The position numbers were made by a program, and so were the translations under genes. The notes under the pieces are model-generated. The model worked only from the letters and a program-made list of their open reading frames with translations, was not told the origin of the DNA and did not search any database. A stretch of 64,000 nt of DNA from Maridesulfovibrio sp. GTDB lineage: Bacteria; Desulfobacterota; Desulfovibrionia; Desulfovibrionales; Desulfovibrionaceae. The DNA lies in the NCBI RefSeq assembly GCF_963676065.1, contig NZ_OY780933.1, forward strand, positions 806,001-870,000. The letters are read 5' to 3'. Below are positions 1-8,535 of the stretch, piece by piece (positions within the stretch are counted from its first letter, which is position 1; the number at the start of each line of letters is the position of its first letter).

Positions 1-1046
1 TACTCGATGCTGGACCTTGGTCCGAGCTTAAAAAAGATTTTTCCGGTGATGTGGAAGACCTCGGTGATGTTACAATTGTTCCGGGACTGATCAACGCCCA
101 CGTACATCTTGAGCTTTCCCACCTGACCGGCATGACCGTGCAGGGGCAGGGATTCACCGGCTGGATCAAATCGCTGCTCGCCAACCCTCTTTATGAACTT
201 GAGACTGAAGCCGTCCGCAAAGCGGTTCTGGAAATGCAGGCAGAGGGAACAGCCTTTTGCGTTGATATCTCCACCCGCAACTGCGCTCAGGTCGCATCGA
301 TCATGGATGAGCTGGGCATGGGCTTCTTCGCCTGCTGCGAAGCGATCGGGGTGCAAATTCCCAAAGAAGGAGCGAAATTCTTCCCGCAAAAACAGTATAC
401 ACACGGCCGGGCCGCCGGATCAGGGCACTCGCTCTACTCCACCGGAGCGGAATTTCTGCAAGCCGTAAAGAAAGCCGATGATGCAGCCGGTCTGCCTTAT
501 CCTATACATATGGCAGAGAATGCCGAAGAAGACGAAATTGTTGCGGCAGGCAGCGGAGAATTTGCGCAAATGCTCAAGGGAGTCGGGTTGCTGGCCGATT
601 GTGGAAAGAAGGGACTGCGCCCGGTGGAATATGCAGATTCCCTCGGATTACTGGATCAATCCACCCTTGCGGTTCATTGTGTTCGAGTCTCGGAAACTGA
701 CATCATCACCCTTAAACAACGGAAAGTAAATGTCTGCCTCTGCCCGCGCTCCAATGCATACATAGGAGAAGGCCGCGCACCGTGGGAAAAGATTCTGGAA
801 TCTGGTATAAACACATGTCTGGGAACGGACAGCATCGCTTCCAATCATGACTTGTCCATGTGGAATGAGCTGGAATACCTGCTCAAAAATATTAAAATTT
901 CAATGTCCCCGGTTGAAGCTCTGGCACTTGTAACCACAAACAGCGCCCGGGCGCTTAAAATCTTTGACTCATACGGATCGCTGGAAAAGGGTAAGCGCGC
1001 GGTTTACGCGTCAGTCCCTAACAAGCTTGAAGATCTTTTATTTTAA
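1..1046 (+). CDS. Amidohydrolase-family deaminase (5' partial)
   Basis: The reading frame is open from the left edge, so the start lies outside the window; a GTG at 51 is internal. It belongs to the metal-dependent amidohydrolase superfamily of the chlorohydrolase / cytosine deaminase-like type. Metal ligands are visible: HVHLE at 99-113, a later His in PIHMAENAEEDE, His in LAVHC and Asp in CLGTDSIASN near the C-terminus. These enzymes hydrolytically deaminate amino-purines or related rings in the cytoplasm. One plausible role in this lineage is deamination of aminodeoxyfutalosine for menaquinone synthesis, but that is inference; a general nucleobase deaminase is equally possible. It ends 33 bp before pyrB on the same strand, so the two may be co-transcribed. 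Confidence 0.8.
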   Translation, partial: LDAGPWSELKKDFSGDVEDLGDVTIVPGLINAHVHLELSHLTGMTVQGQGFTGWIKSLLANPLYELETEAVRKAVLEMQAEGTAFCVDISTRNCAQVASIMDELGMGFFACCEAIGVQIPKEGAKFFPQKQYTHGRAAGSGHSLYSTGAEFLQAVKKADDAAGLPYPIHMAENAEEDEIVAAGSGEFAQMLKGVGLLADCGKKGLRPVEYADSLGLLDQSTLAVHCVRVSETDIITLKQRKVNVCLCPRSNAYIGEGRAPWEKILESGINTCLGTDSIASNHDLSMWNELEYLLKNIKISMSPVEALALVTTNSARALKIFDSYGSLEKGKRAVYASVPNKLEDLLF

Positions 1047-1079
1047 TACGTTTTCGCACCACAACCAAGAGGAAGACTT

Positions 1080-2003
1080 ATGGAATGGCGACATAAGGAC
1101 CTGCTGGATGTCACCCAGCTCAGCACAGAGGAAGTGCAGCACGTTTTTGAAACTGCCACTTACTTTCAGGAAATCAACTCCCGTCCGGTAAAAAAAGTAC
1201 CTACCTTGAAAGGCCATAGCGTGGTCCTTTTTTTTGCCGAACCAAGCACCCGGACCAAAACATCATTTGATATGGCCGGTAAGCGTCTTTCCTGCGATAC
1301 CTTCTCCCTTGCCAAAAGCTCCAGCAGCCTGACCAAGGGAGAAACCCTAAAAGATACCGCCCTGACCCTGCAGGCCATGAATCCGGATGGAATCGTCATC
1401 CGCCACTGGGCCAGCGGCGCAGCGCAGTTTCTGGCCGAACGTCTTGATTGCAGTATCATCAATGCCGGTGACGGACGTCACGCCCATCCCACGCAGGCCC
1501 TGCTGGACAGCTTCACCCTTTATCAGGAATGGGGCTCCCTTGAGGGCAAGACGATACTCATACTTGGCGATATCGCCCACAGCCGCGTAGCACGGTCCAA
1601 CCTGATCCTGCTTAATAAAATGGGCGCCAAGGTCCGTTTCTGCGGTCCGCGTACCCTGCTGCCGCCTTTTATCAAGGACTGGCCGGCTGAAGTATTCACG
1701 GACATAAATGAAGCCTGTAAAGGCGTCGATGCTGTTATGTGCCTTCGTCTGCAGCTTGAACGCCAGCAGGATGGATTGCTGCCTGACCTGCGTGAATATT
1801 CCAACTATTTCGGTCTCGGTCATAAGCAGATTGAACTGGCCAATCCCGATGTGAAAATTCTGCATCCCGGCCCCATGAACCGCGGTGTTGAAATCAACTC
1901 CGAACTGGCCGATTGCGAGTCCAGTCTCGTGCTTGATCAGGTGGCATCAGGTGTCGCTACCCGCATGGCCCTGCTTTATTTATACTTAACTCGAAAGAAA
2001 TAG
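1080..2003 (+). CDS. pyrB: Aspartate carbamoyltransferase catalytic subunit
   Basis: Catalyses carbamoyl phosphate + aspartate to N-carbamoylaspartate, the committed step of pyrimidine synthesis. At 307 residues it has the normal length for the family. The carbamoyl-phosphate loop STRTKTSF (residues 56-63), HPTQALLD and the HPGPMNRG motif near the C-terminus are all intact. The ATG follows an AGAGGAAG ribosome-binding site. pyrC follows after 133 bp, and the gap holds one copy of a dispersed hairpin repeat (2004-2100). No regulatory pyrI subunit is seen next to it. Confidence 0.97.
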   Translation: MEWRHKDLLDVTQLSTEEVQHVFETATYFQEINSRPVKKVPTLKGHSVVLFFAEPSTRTKTSFDMAGKRLSCDTFSLAKSSSSLTKGETLKDTALTLQAMNPDGIVIRHWASGAAQFLAERLDCSIINAGDGRHAHPTQALLDSFTLYQEWGSLEGKTILILGDIAHSRVARSNLILLNKMGAKVRFCGPRTLLPPFIKDWPAEVFTDINEACKGVDAVMCLRLQLERQQDGLLPDLREYSNYFGLGHKQIELANPDVKILHPGPMNRGVEINSELADCESSLVLDQVASGVATRMALLYLYLTRKK

Positions 2004-2100
2004 ATGTCTCCGGCGGCTCTCTGAGACCAAAGAAATTTTTTGTAAAAATATTTCTCTGGACTCTTCAATAACTCTAGTAGGGCTTCGCCGCATTGAATAT
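2004..2100 (+). repeat. Dispersed intergenic repeat, copy 1 (full length)
   Basis: Begins directly after the pyrB stop with TCTCCGGCGGC, continues into an imperfect hairpin (CCAAAGAAAT pairing with ATTTCTCTGG) and ends with CTTCAATAAC...GGGCTTCGCCGC...GAATAT. The same order of blocks recurs at 24194-24290, 45144-45244, 40229-40305 (inverted) and, shortened, at 30083-30121. It lies between pyrB and pyrC, where the hairpin could tune downstream transcription or message stability. Confidence 0.75.
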
Positions 2101-2136
2101 ATAATTTCTGCGATTTATCTTTTAGGAGAACTGAAC

Positions 2137-3408
2137 ATGATCAGTCCCGAATTAGTAATCCGTAAGGCTGTCTGGAAAGGCGAAGAAGTTGATCTTCTTG
2201 TTGCTGAAGGTAAAATTTTAGATGTAATTCCCTCCTCAGACACCATGTATGAGGGAGCTGAGGTTGTTGCAGCCAAAGGGCTGATGCTTATGCCCTCTCT
2301 TACAGACGTGCACACCCATCTGCGTGAACCGGGCTTTGAATACAAGGAAGACATCGCATCCGGTCTTAAAGCTGCGGTACATGGCGGCTTTTCAAATATC
2401 ATGTGCATGGCCAACACTGCCCCCATCAATGATAATGCCGTGGTCACCGATGAAATGCTCCGCAAAGCAAAAGCAGCTTTCCCGGAAGGAGGACCTAGAC
2501 TTTTTCCCATCGGCGCGCTGACCAAAGGACTGGAAGGAGCAGAACTCACTCCCATGCACGAATTGGCTGAAGCCGGATGCGCCGCCTTTTCCAATGACGG
2601 TGTTCCGGTTAAAAACAGTGAGCTTTTCCGCCGGGCCATGGAATACGGTTCCGATACGGGTAAACCCATCATTGACCATTGTGAAGATCCTTATCTGGCA
2701 CCCGCTGCCGGGGTAAACGAAGGTCGGATTTCATCCGTGCTGGGTCTCGCCGGACAGCCGGATGTAGCCGAAGCCACGCAGGTTGCCCGGGATCTGCTTA
2801 TGGCCGAATATCTGGACATGCACATCCATCTGGCTCATATATCCTGCCGCAAGTCCGTGGACCTGATCGCATGGGCCAAGAGACGTGGGGTAAAAGTTAC
2901 AGCCGAAACATGCCCACACTACCTGCTGCTCACAGAAGAAGCACTGCAGGACTACAGCTCCGACACTAAAGTCAATCCGCCACTGCGTACCAAAGATGAT
3001 GTAAAAGCGCTTCTGGCCGGCATCAAAGACTCAACCATAGATATGTTCGCCACTGACCACGCGCCCCACGCTGCCCATGAAAAAGAAGTTGAATTCATGT
3101 ATGCCCCCTGCGGCATTTCCGGGCTTGATTCGGCTTTGTCCCTAACATGGTCACTGGTTGCCGATGGTAAGATTGCTTTTGATGATTTCATCCGCATGTG
3201 GACTACCGCCCCCTGCCAAACCTTTAACCTGCCCCTGAACAGCTTTCAAAAAGGTGATCCGGCTGACTTTTTCCTCTTTGATCCCAATGAAGAGTGGGTA
3301 CTGGATTCCTCAACCATGCATTCCAAGGGCAAAAACACTCCTTTCCGCGGACAAACCATGAAAGGACGGGTTATAAGCCATTTCCTTACCGGGAAAAAAA
3401 TAGTATGA
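2137..3408 (+). CDS. pyrC: Dihydroorotase, class I
   Basis: Third step of de novo pyrimidine synthesis: reversible cyclisation of carbamoyl aspartate to dihydroorotate in the cytoplasm. At 423 residues it has the length of the long (class I / AllB-like) form. Zinc-binding motifs are all present: DVHTHLREPG, DHCEDP, HLAHIS, AETCPHYL and the catalytic Asp in ATDHAPH. The start has a good TTAGGAGAA ribosome-binding site. Same strand as pyrB, separated by a hairpin repeat. Confidence 0.97.
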   Translation: MISPELVIRKAVWKGEEVDLLVAEGKILDVIPSSDTMYEGAEVVAAKGLMLMPSLTDVHTHLREPGFEYKEDIASGLKAAVHGGFSNIMCMANTAPINDNAVVTDEMLRKAKAAFPEGGPRLFPIGALTKGLEGAELTPMHELAEAGCAAFSNDGVPVKNSELFRRAMEYGSDTGKPIIDHCEDPYLAPAAGVNEGRISSVLGLAGQPDVAEATQVARDLLMAEYLDMHIHLAHISCRKSVDLIAWAKRRGVKVTAETCPHYLLLTEEALQDYSSDTKVNPPLRTKDDVKALLAGIKDSTIDMFATDHAPHAAHEKEVEFMYAPCGISGLDSALSLTWSLVADGKIAFDDFIRMWTTAPCQTFNLPLNSFQKGDPADFFLFDPNEEWVLDSSTMHSKGKNTPFRGQTMKGRVISHFLTGKKIV

Positions 3409-3412
3409 CCTG

Positions 3413-3440
3413 TTTAACAGATTGTTAACAAGTCTGTTTA
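3413..3440. promoter_or_regulatory. Inverted repeat between pyrC and the HD-domain gene
   Basis: AACAGA-TTGTTAACAA-G-TCTGTT at 3416-3438 is a near-perfect palindrome around TTGTTAACAA, with weaker symmetry extending on both sides. There is no uridine tract after it, so it is not a typical intrinsic terminator. It may be a protein-binding site for the gene starting at 3529, or a weak terminator of pyrC. Confidence 0.3.
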
Positions 3441-3528
3441 GAAAAGGGTAAAAACTAATAATTTTATATAGTTGACTTACATCTGTTGCCGATACGGCAG
3501 GATGTCTATTTTTGATAAGGAGAGATTA

Positions 3529-4854
3529 ATGAGCGAACCTTTCAAGGACGCGGTGGGAATTTGTAAAACCATCATGCGTAACGGCTATGATGCTTACATT
3601 ATTAATGAAAGACTTCAGAAACTTACCATCGACGACAAAGGCGAAGAAGTTGAACTGGATATTTCCACCGAGCTTGATTTCAAAAGACTGAGCAAGCTTT
3701 TTCCCAACGTCCAGCCATCCGGTCAAAATGACATAACCGCAGTGCTGAAAGAAGGTGGGAACACTTTATACTTCTATCCTGCTGAAACCAGCAATTCCGC
3801 GCATCCTGAAGAAAGCGTATCCCGTATGACTCCAAGGTTGCTCAAAGCTTTGGAGAAAAAACATCAGATCCCCATGTCTCTGGCCTGTCCCTACATTCCC
3901 AAGGCACAGGATCAGTATGAAGGATTTGCAGAGCTTTCCAGTGGTGAAGTCCGTTTGCTGGGCATCCCGGACCAGGCTCTAAAAAGTAATTATCTCATGG
4001 GTATCAGGGCGTTGCGTTTCGCAGCAAACTACAATCTGCCCATTGAAACAAATACCAAAATCGCAATCATCCGTTCCTGCAAACGTATTCTCGACTACGT
4101 TCCGGTTCCCGAAATCATGGATGAATGGCGCAAAGTTGAAGCGGAAAATATGTATGTTTTCGTTTCCCTGCTTTTTGAAACCATGCTCCTGCACGGCCTT
4201 ATTCCCGAGCTGGCCGCTCTTTCACGCCTGACTCAGGTTAAAAACAGCAAAACAGGTGAAACCGAAGATGTATTTACCCATACTCTGGACGTAATGCGCC
4301 TTTACCCCGAAGAGCTTCCTTATGACTGGTTCGGCGTGGTAGCGTGCATGTTTCACGATGTGGGCAAACTTTATACCGCAGAAGAAGTGGACGGAAACTG
4401 GCAGTTCCTGCAGCATCACCGCGTTGGAGCAAAAGTAACCAGAAAAATCCTGACTCGCCTGAATTTCCCTCAGGAAGATGTGGACCTGATCTGCGATCTG
4501 GTACGCAATCATATGCGTTTCCACTTTATGCTCACTGACAAAGGTATCCGTAAATTCAAGGCTCTGGATGAATACCCCCGCCTGATCGAAATTGTTCGTG
4601 CGGACATTAAAGCACGCGATACCACTTACAAAGAATTCAACCACAACATGAAAATGCTTGAGCGTGCCGATATCCCCGAAGAAGCACTTGATCCTTTCCT
4701 CAATGGTAACGAGATCATGCAGCACACAGGACTCAAACCCGGCCCACGCGTTGGTATGATCCGCGAAACTCTGCTTAAAGCACAGATTTCCGGTGACGTT
4801 TGCAACATGGATGAAGCCATTGAGTATGTGATTGAGCAGGCAAATAGAGCATAA
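3529..4854 (+). CDS. HD-domain protein with degenerate CCA-transferase-like N-terminus
   Basis: The start at 3529 is chosen because AAGGAGA precedes it; 441 residues. The C-terminal half holds an HD phosphohydrolase domain (FHDVGK, then HHRVGAKVTRK and RNHMRFH) laid out as in bacterial tRNA nucleotidyltransferase / poly(A) polymerase proteins. The middle has the helical segment of that family (YLMGIRALRFAANYNLPIE). The N-terminus can be aligned to the nucleotidyltransferase head by order (RNGYDAYIINE, then ELDISTELDF...LFP). However, the glycine-rich GGxVRD motif is lost and the DxD catalytic pair reads ExD. Inference: a former CCA-adding enzyme now acting as a phosphohydrolase or RNA-binding protein. 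The true substrate is unknown. Confidence 0.7.
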   Translation: MSEPFKDAVGICKTIMRNGYDAYIINERLQKLTIDDKGEEVELDISTELDFKRLSKLFPNVQPSGQNDITAVLKEGGNTLYFYPAETSNSAHPEESVSRMTPRLLKALEKKHQIPMSLACPYIPKAQDQYEGFAELSSGEVRLLGIPDQALKSNYLMGIRALRFAANYNLPIETNTKIAIIRSCKRILDYVPVPEIMDEWRKVEAENMYVFVSLLFETMLLHGLIPELAALSRLTQVKNSKTGETEDVFTHTLDVMRLYPEELPYDWFGVVACMFHDVGKLYTAEEVDGNWQFLQHHRVGAKVTRKILTRLNFPQEDVDLICDLVRNHMRFHFMLTDKGIRKFKALDEYPRLIEIVRADIKARDTTYKEFNHNMKMLERADIPEEALDPFLNGNEIMQHTGLKPGPRVGMIRETLLKAQISGDVCNMDEAIEYVIEQANRA

Positions 4855-4880
4855 AGCTCCAGCTCTCAATAAATATAAGA

Positions 4881-4914
4881 AGCCTCTGGAATTTAACGTT
4901 CCAGAGGCTTTTTT
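4881..4914. terminator. Bidirectional intrinsic terminator
   Basis: AGCCTCTGGAA/TTCCAGAGGCT stem followed by a T run on the plus strand, between two convergent genes (HD protein ending 4854, phosphofructokinase ending 4954). Confidence 0.9.
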
Positions 4915-4953
4915 ATGATCTTTTTTACGGGCATTCCCCGTAAGTCATTTAGC

Positions 4954-6291
4954 TTATCTCTCGCAGAGATCCTTCTCCATATCATTCCGCAGATGACCCT
5001 GCCCGGTGGATTCGAGTACAGCCCGCCAGTAGTCGGACTTGATGTTAAGCTTTTTGCGCTTGGTAGTTACAAGATCCAGCGGCAGATGCACATAACGGGC
5101 CTGCAAACGGCTGACGACCATTCCGGTCTTTCCGGCCATAGCCGCATGCACGGCGTGCTGACCAAGGAAGCCGCAGTATACGCAGTCGTTGGCGTTGGCC
5201 GGGACTGAACGGATAATATAACTGGGATCAATAAATTTCAGGGTTATATCCTTGCCGCTGTCCTTGAAGTAATCCTTGATACGCCTGATGATAAGAGTAC
5301 AGACATCACAGAGAACCGGATTGCCGGAAGCATCCTTTTCCCCGGTATATTCGCATTGTTCCTGACCGGCACCCTCTGCGCAGACGATTACTGCGTGCTG
5401 ACGTTCTTCCAAGCGTTTTTCAAGGGAGCGCAGCAGCCCGTATTCGCCATCAAATTCAAAGGAATGTTCAGGGACAAGCACAAAATTTACATCCTTGAGC
5501 GCCAGTGTGGCCTGCGCGGCGATGAAACCGGACTCGCGACCCATAAGCTTTACCAGCCCTATCCCGTTAACAACACCTACGGATTCCACGTGAGCGGACT
5601 GAATTGCTTCAGTAGCTTTATCCACTGCGGTATCAAAGCCAAAAGATTTGGTTACGAAACTGATGTCATTATCAATTGTTTTGGGAACCCCGATAATGGA
5701 GATCCTAATCCTTCTTTTTTCCACTTCTTCAACAATTTTCTGGGCCGCACGCATGGTTCCGTCGCCTCCGATCATGAAGAGTACAGAGATATTCATGCGT
5801 TCAAGGGCGTCCACAACCTCTTCTGGGTCCTGCGGACCACGAGAGGAGCCGAGTATGGTTCCGCCGAACTGGTGGATATTGGCGACCTTTTCGGCTGTCA
5901 GCTCCACAACATCATGACCATACTTGGGTATGAAACCCTGTAATCCGAACCGTATCCCCAGCACAGACGGGACTTTGTACAAGTAATGAGCCTCGAGTAC
6001 GATGGAACGGATAACGTCGTTCAGACCGGGACAGAGTCCGCCACAGGTTACTACAGCGCATTTAGTCTTTGAAGGATCGAAATATGTAAATGCCCGGGGG
6101 CCCGCCTTTTCAAATTCCTGATACACATTAGAATCAACGGAAGAATCCATTTCCTCTTCCGCAAGATTGACCAGAGTTCTTTCCTGATCCTCAATGAACA
6201 CGCACCGTTTGAGCGGAGAAGGAATCTTCGCCTTGCCCAGCACCGGAATTTCAGTATTGATCTGCTGTGCTTTATCTGCCTTTGTAACCAT
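4954..6291 (-). CDS. 6-phosphofructokinase, long form
   Basis: Phosphorylates fructose 6-phosphate to fructose 1,6-bisphosphate in glycolysis. Family motifs: GGLCPGLNDVIR, GGDGTMRAA, PKTIDNDI and MGRESGFIAA. The residue after GGD is Gly (GGDGT), which in this family goes with ATP rather than pyrophosphate as donor; this is family knowledge and not proven here. At 445 residues it carries an N-terminal extension of about 70 residues relative to E. coli PfkA, as in the long TP0108-like subgroup. GGAGGT precedes the ATG. Transcribed towards the terminator at 4881-4914. Confidence 0.9.
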   Translation of the reverse strand: MVTKADKAQQINTEIPVLGKAKIPSPLKRCVFIEDQERTLVNLAEEEMDSSVDSNVYQEFEKAGPRAFTYFDPSKTKCAVVTCGGLCPGLNDVIRSIVLEAHYLYKVPSVLGIRFGLQGFIPKYGHDVVELTAEKVANIHQFGGTILGSSRGPQDPEEVVDALERMNISVLFMIGGDGTMRAAQKIVEEVEKRRIRISIIGVPKTIDNDISFVTKSFGFDTAVDKATEAIQSAHVESVGVVNGIGLVKLMGRESGFIAAQATLALKDVNFVLVPEHSFEFDGEYGLLRSLEKRLEERQHAVIVCAEGAGQEQCEYTGEKDASGNPVLCDVCTLIIRRIKDYFKDSGKDITLKFIDPSYIIRSVPANANDCVYCGFLGQHAVHAAMAGKTGMVVSRLQARYVHLPLDLVTTKRKKLNIKSDYWRAVLESTGQGHLRNDMEKDLCER

Positions 6292-6339
6292 TTCAAACCT
6301 CCCGCGGAATCCATTGGTTCCGTCAGTCGTAAATAGCAG

Positions 6340-7710
6340 TTATTTTAATTCGTCTTCAATAAGCGGTACCCAAAGAGCGGGACTGTCCGCCAGAACGGAT
6401 TCACGTATAGGAAGCTCCATGGGATGAAGCATCAAATGTGCAGTGGTTCCGGCTTCTTCCCACCAGAGATAGAACCTGTCCTTAATGTACCTGCCGTAAA
6501 GGAGCATGGTCCCCTGCTGGCAAACAAGATCATAGAGACGAAATAACTTCTTACCAGCCTTGTATACACCTTTGCTGGGTGAAATCAATTTCCAGTCATC
6601 AGCTTCCGATTCAGTGATCTCCTTCCCGTCCAGTGTACTATAGTAACGCGTTTTGCGGTCAAGATCACGTACCCTGAGTAACTTTTGTGTCGCGGAATAG
6701 GAAACAATGAACATGGGCCTGCCCAGATGTTCGGTAATCTTCCAGCGATCAACTCCGGTAGAATAGACCAGACCGCCGTTTTGCTCATAAATCCATGCCG
6801 GTTGCAACTTCAATGCTTCGGACTTCTTCACAGTAGCCCTTTTCCGTAAATCCCAATAAACTTCACTGCCGTTATCGCGGGTCAGGCAGACCACATATCC
6901 GGCCATTCTGGCATTTACAAAAGGTCCTCCGGGAACTTCATCATGGCCCATGCTGACCTGATTTTTGGTTCCCTGCTTGATGATTCTACCCGAGGCCTCC
7001 ACAGCCACCAGCACTCCTTGTCCCGGGGTGTAGCCAAGGTAAAGAGGAGTACCTTCAAGTATTGAAATTTCCTGCAGGGGGCCAGAAACAGGACCGCAGA
7101 GCAATGCATTAAAACTGTCGATAACTCCCAGCCATTCACCGGTTCGAGAGAGGGCCATCATCTTGACCGGGCCATGCTCAACAGGAAGTTCACCCGGAAT
7201 CCGAAAGCACTGCTCAAGGTCGAAAACATATATCTCGCTGCCGGACCGGCCTGTGGCAGCGAGTTTCGGGCTGCCCGGCCCGTAACCTGTCTGCAAAGCA
7301 CCACCGCCGCCGGGCAGACTAACTTTGCGGCACTGAAAACTGCTCCAGATGCGGACAGTGCCGTCATAAAGAGCTGCTGCAAGTCCCTCTTCATTGCCGG
7401 CATAAGAAGCAACTCCACCGGCAATAATCGGCAATGCTTTTTCTCTTTTAACTGAGATAAAAAGTTTATCTTCAAGTCCCATAAAAGGCGGATCATACAA
7501 TTTTCTTGCGCTGACATATTTTTTATTCAGCAATTGGGAGACATAACTTTTCAGGGATTTTGACGTACCTTTCCGCAACTGGGAAGGCACATTTATGTAT
7601 GCCTGCCCGACCCTTTCTTTAGCAGCGGCATTACTTTGGGCGGGTACGCCGGTCGTTAAAACCAAAAGAGCCAGAAAGATATACGCAGCTTTAAATTTTT
7701 TAAAACTCAT
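6340..7710 (-). CDS. Exported propeller-like protein of unknown function
   Basis: 456 residues. Residues 1-29 form a signal peptide (Lys-rich start, then YIFLALLVLTTGVPAQSNAAA), so the protein is probably periplasmic. The body contains blade-like stretches such as GLAAALYDGTVRIWSSFQ and MALSRTGEWLGVIDSFN, which resemble WD40/YVTN beta-propeller strands, but repeats are irregular. No catalytic motif was recognised. It is followed closely by the pfk gene on the same strand and preceded by the DUF1992 gene only 6 bp away, suggesting co-transcription. Function unknown. Confidence 0.65.
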   Translation of the reverse strand: MSFKKFKAAYIFLALLVLTTGVPAQSNAAAKERVGQAYINVPSQLRKGTSKSLKSYVSQLLNKKYVSARKLYDPPFMGLEDKLFISVKREKALPIIAGGVASYAGNEEGLAAALYDGTVRIWSSFQCRKVSLPGGGGALQTGYGPGSPKLAATGRSGSEIYVFDLEQCFRIPGELPVEHGPVKMMALSRTGEWLGVIDSFNALLCGPVSGPLQEISILEGTPLYLGYTPGQGVLVAVEASGRIIKQGTKNQVSMGHDEVPGGPFVNARMAGYVVCLTRDNGSEVYWDLRKRATVKKSEALKLQPAWIYEQNGGLVYSTGVDRWKITEHLGRPMFIVSYSATQKLLRVRDLDRKTRYYSTLDGKEITESEADDWKLISPSKGVYKAGKKLFRLYDLVCQQGTMLLYGRYIKDRFYLWWEEAGTTAHLMLHPMELPIRESVLADSPALWVPLIEDELK

Positions 7711-7716
7711 TCCTCA

Positions 7717-8148
7717 TTATTCCTTGATTTTACTGCTCTGCAAGGTGATGCGCTCAACTATGCTTCTATAGTATTCATCTTCTTCATCAATAGCTATTTT
7801 CTTACCGCGCATATTCTTAATGCGCTCGAAAAGCAGATTCACCTTCTGCATTTGGCTATAGCGTTCCTTTTCATCTTCCATATATTCAAGCAAATCAAGG
7901 GCGGAATGAATATCTTTTCTCAGCTGCATTTCAGGCGGCAGGTAGCCACCGTTTTTCAAGGCCTTGTATGCCATGCGCAGTTCAGGTGGAATCATGGAAT
8001 CATCTTCCAGCTCAAGAGGCTTCCCCCTGCCGGGAAGATCCTTGAATTCACCTTTCCGTTCAGCTTCCTCAATTCTCGTTTCAGCTATGGCCGCAATAAA
8101 ATTCATCAGAGCCCCGTATCGCGGAAGATTTCCCTTCTCCCGAACCAT
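7717..8148 (-). CDS. DUF1992 (DnaJ-C28-like) protein
   Basis: 143 residues. The N-terminal half has the signature of the domain conserved in DNAJC28-related bacterial proteins: IAETRIEEAERKGEF, then LPGRGKPLELED and PPELRMAYKALKNGGYLPPE. The rest is helical and charged. Neither possible ATG (8148, or 8103 at MNFIAA) has a strong ribosome-binding site; the domain begins soon after the second one, so a 128-residue product is possible. The molecular role of this family is not established. It sits 6 bp upstream of the exported propeller-like protein. Confidence 0.8.
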   Translation of the reverse strand: MVREKGNLPRYGALMNFIAAIAETRIEEAERKGEFKDLPGRGKPLELEDDSMIPPELRMAYKALKNGGYLPPEMQLRKDIHSALDLLEYMEDEKERYSQMQKVNLLFERIKNMRGKKIAIDEEDEYYRSIVERITLQSSKIKE

Positions 8149-8189
8149 TTATCATTTTATTTACTTCGATATTTCAACTTCCGGAAACG

Positions 8190-8498
8190 TTAAGCCAAAC
8201 CGAATAAAGATTTTACCTGCGTAAGGGTCAAAATCCGGTCTACCGGTTCTGTAACCGCAATGATCTTAACAGTGCGATTATCCTCTAGCAGAATCCGACG
8301 CAATTCAATAAGTGAAGCAAGACCGGAGCTATCCAGATAATTCAGCTCGGAAAGATCAACCCGGACTTCGCCGGATGTCTGCATAACAAAATTATGCATG
8401 TGTTCCCTGAGCTCAGGGGTTACAGTGAAATCAACTTCGCCAATAATTTTGATCAGGACATCCTTAACCGAGGATTCCATTTTCCAGACTGTGCCCAT
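8190..8498 (-). CDS. STAS-domain anti-sigma factor antagonist
   Basis: 102 residues, a single STAS domain as in SpoIIAA/RsbV. The phosphorylatable serine motif is in LNYLDSSGLASL. In partner-switching systems the unphosphorylated form binds an anti-sigma kinase, and a PP2C phosphatase reactivates it. The gene directly upstream (8536-9795) encodes such a phosphatase, so the two probably act together. No RsbW/SpoIIAB-type kinase or alternative sigma factor is encoded in the window. AAGGAGAT precedes the ATG. Confidence 0.9.
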   Translation of the reverse strand: MGTVWKMESSVKDVLIKIIGEVDFTVTPELREHMHNFVMQTSGEVRVDLSELNYLDSSGLASLIELRRILLEDNRTVKIIAVTEPVDRILTLTQVKSLFGLA

Positions 8499-8535
8499 AA
8501 ATATCTCCTTAATCGACCAGCATCACAGCCCGGTC

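Noticed and set aside
4222..4869. 215-codon minus-strand frame opposite the HD-domain gene
   Set aside because: Mirror of a coding region with good motifs; composition rich in His/Phe/Cys typical of shadows.
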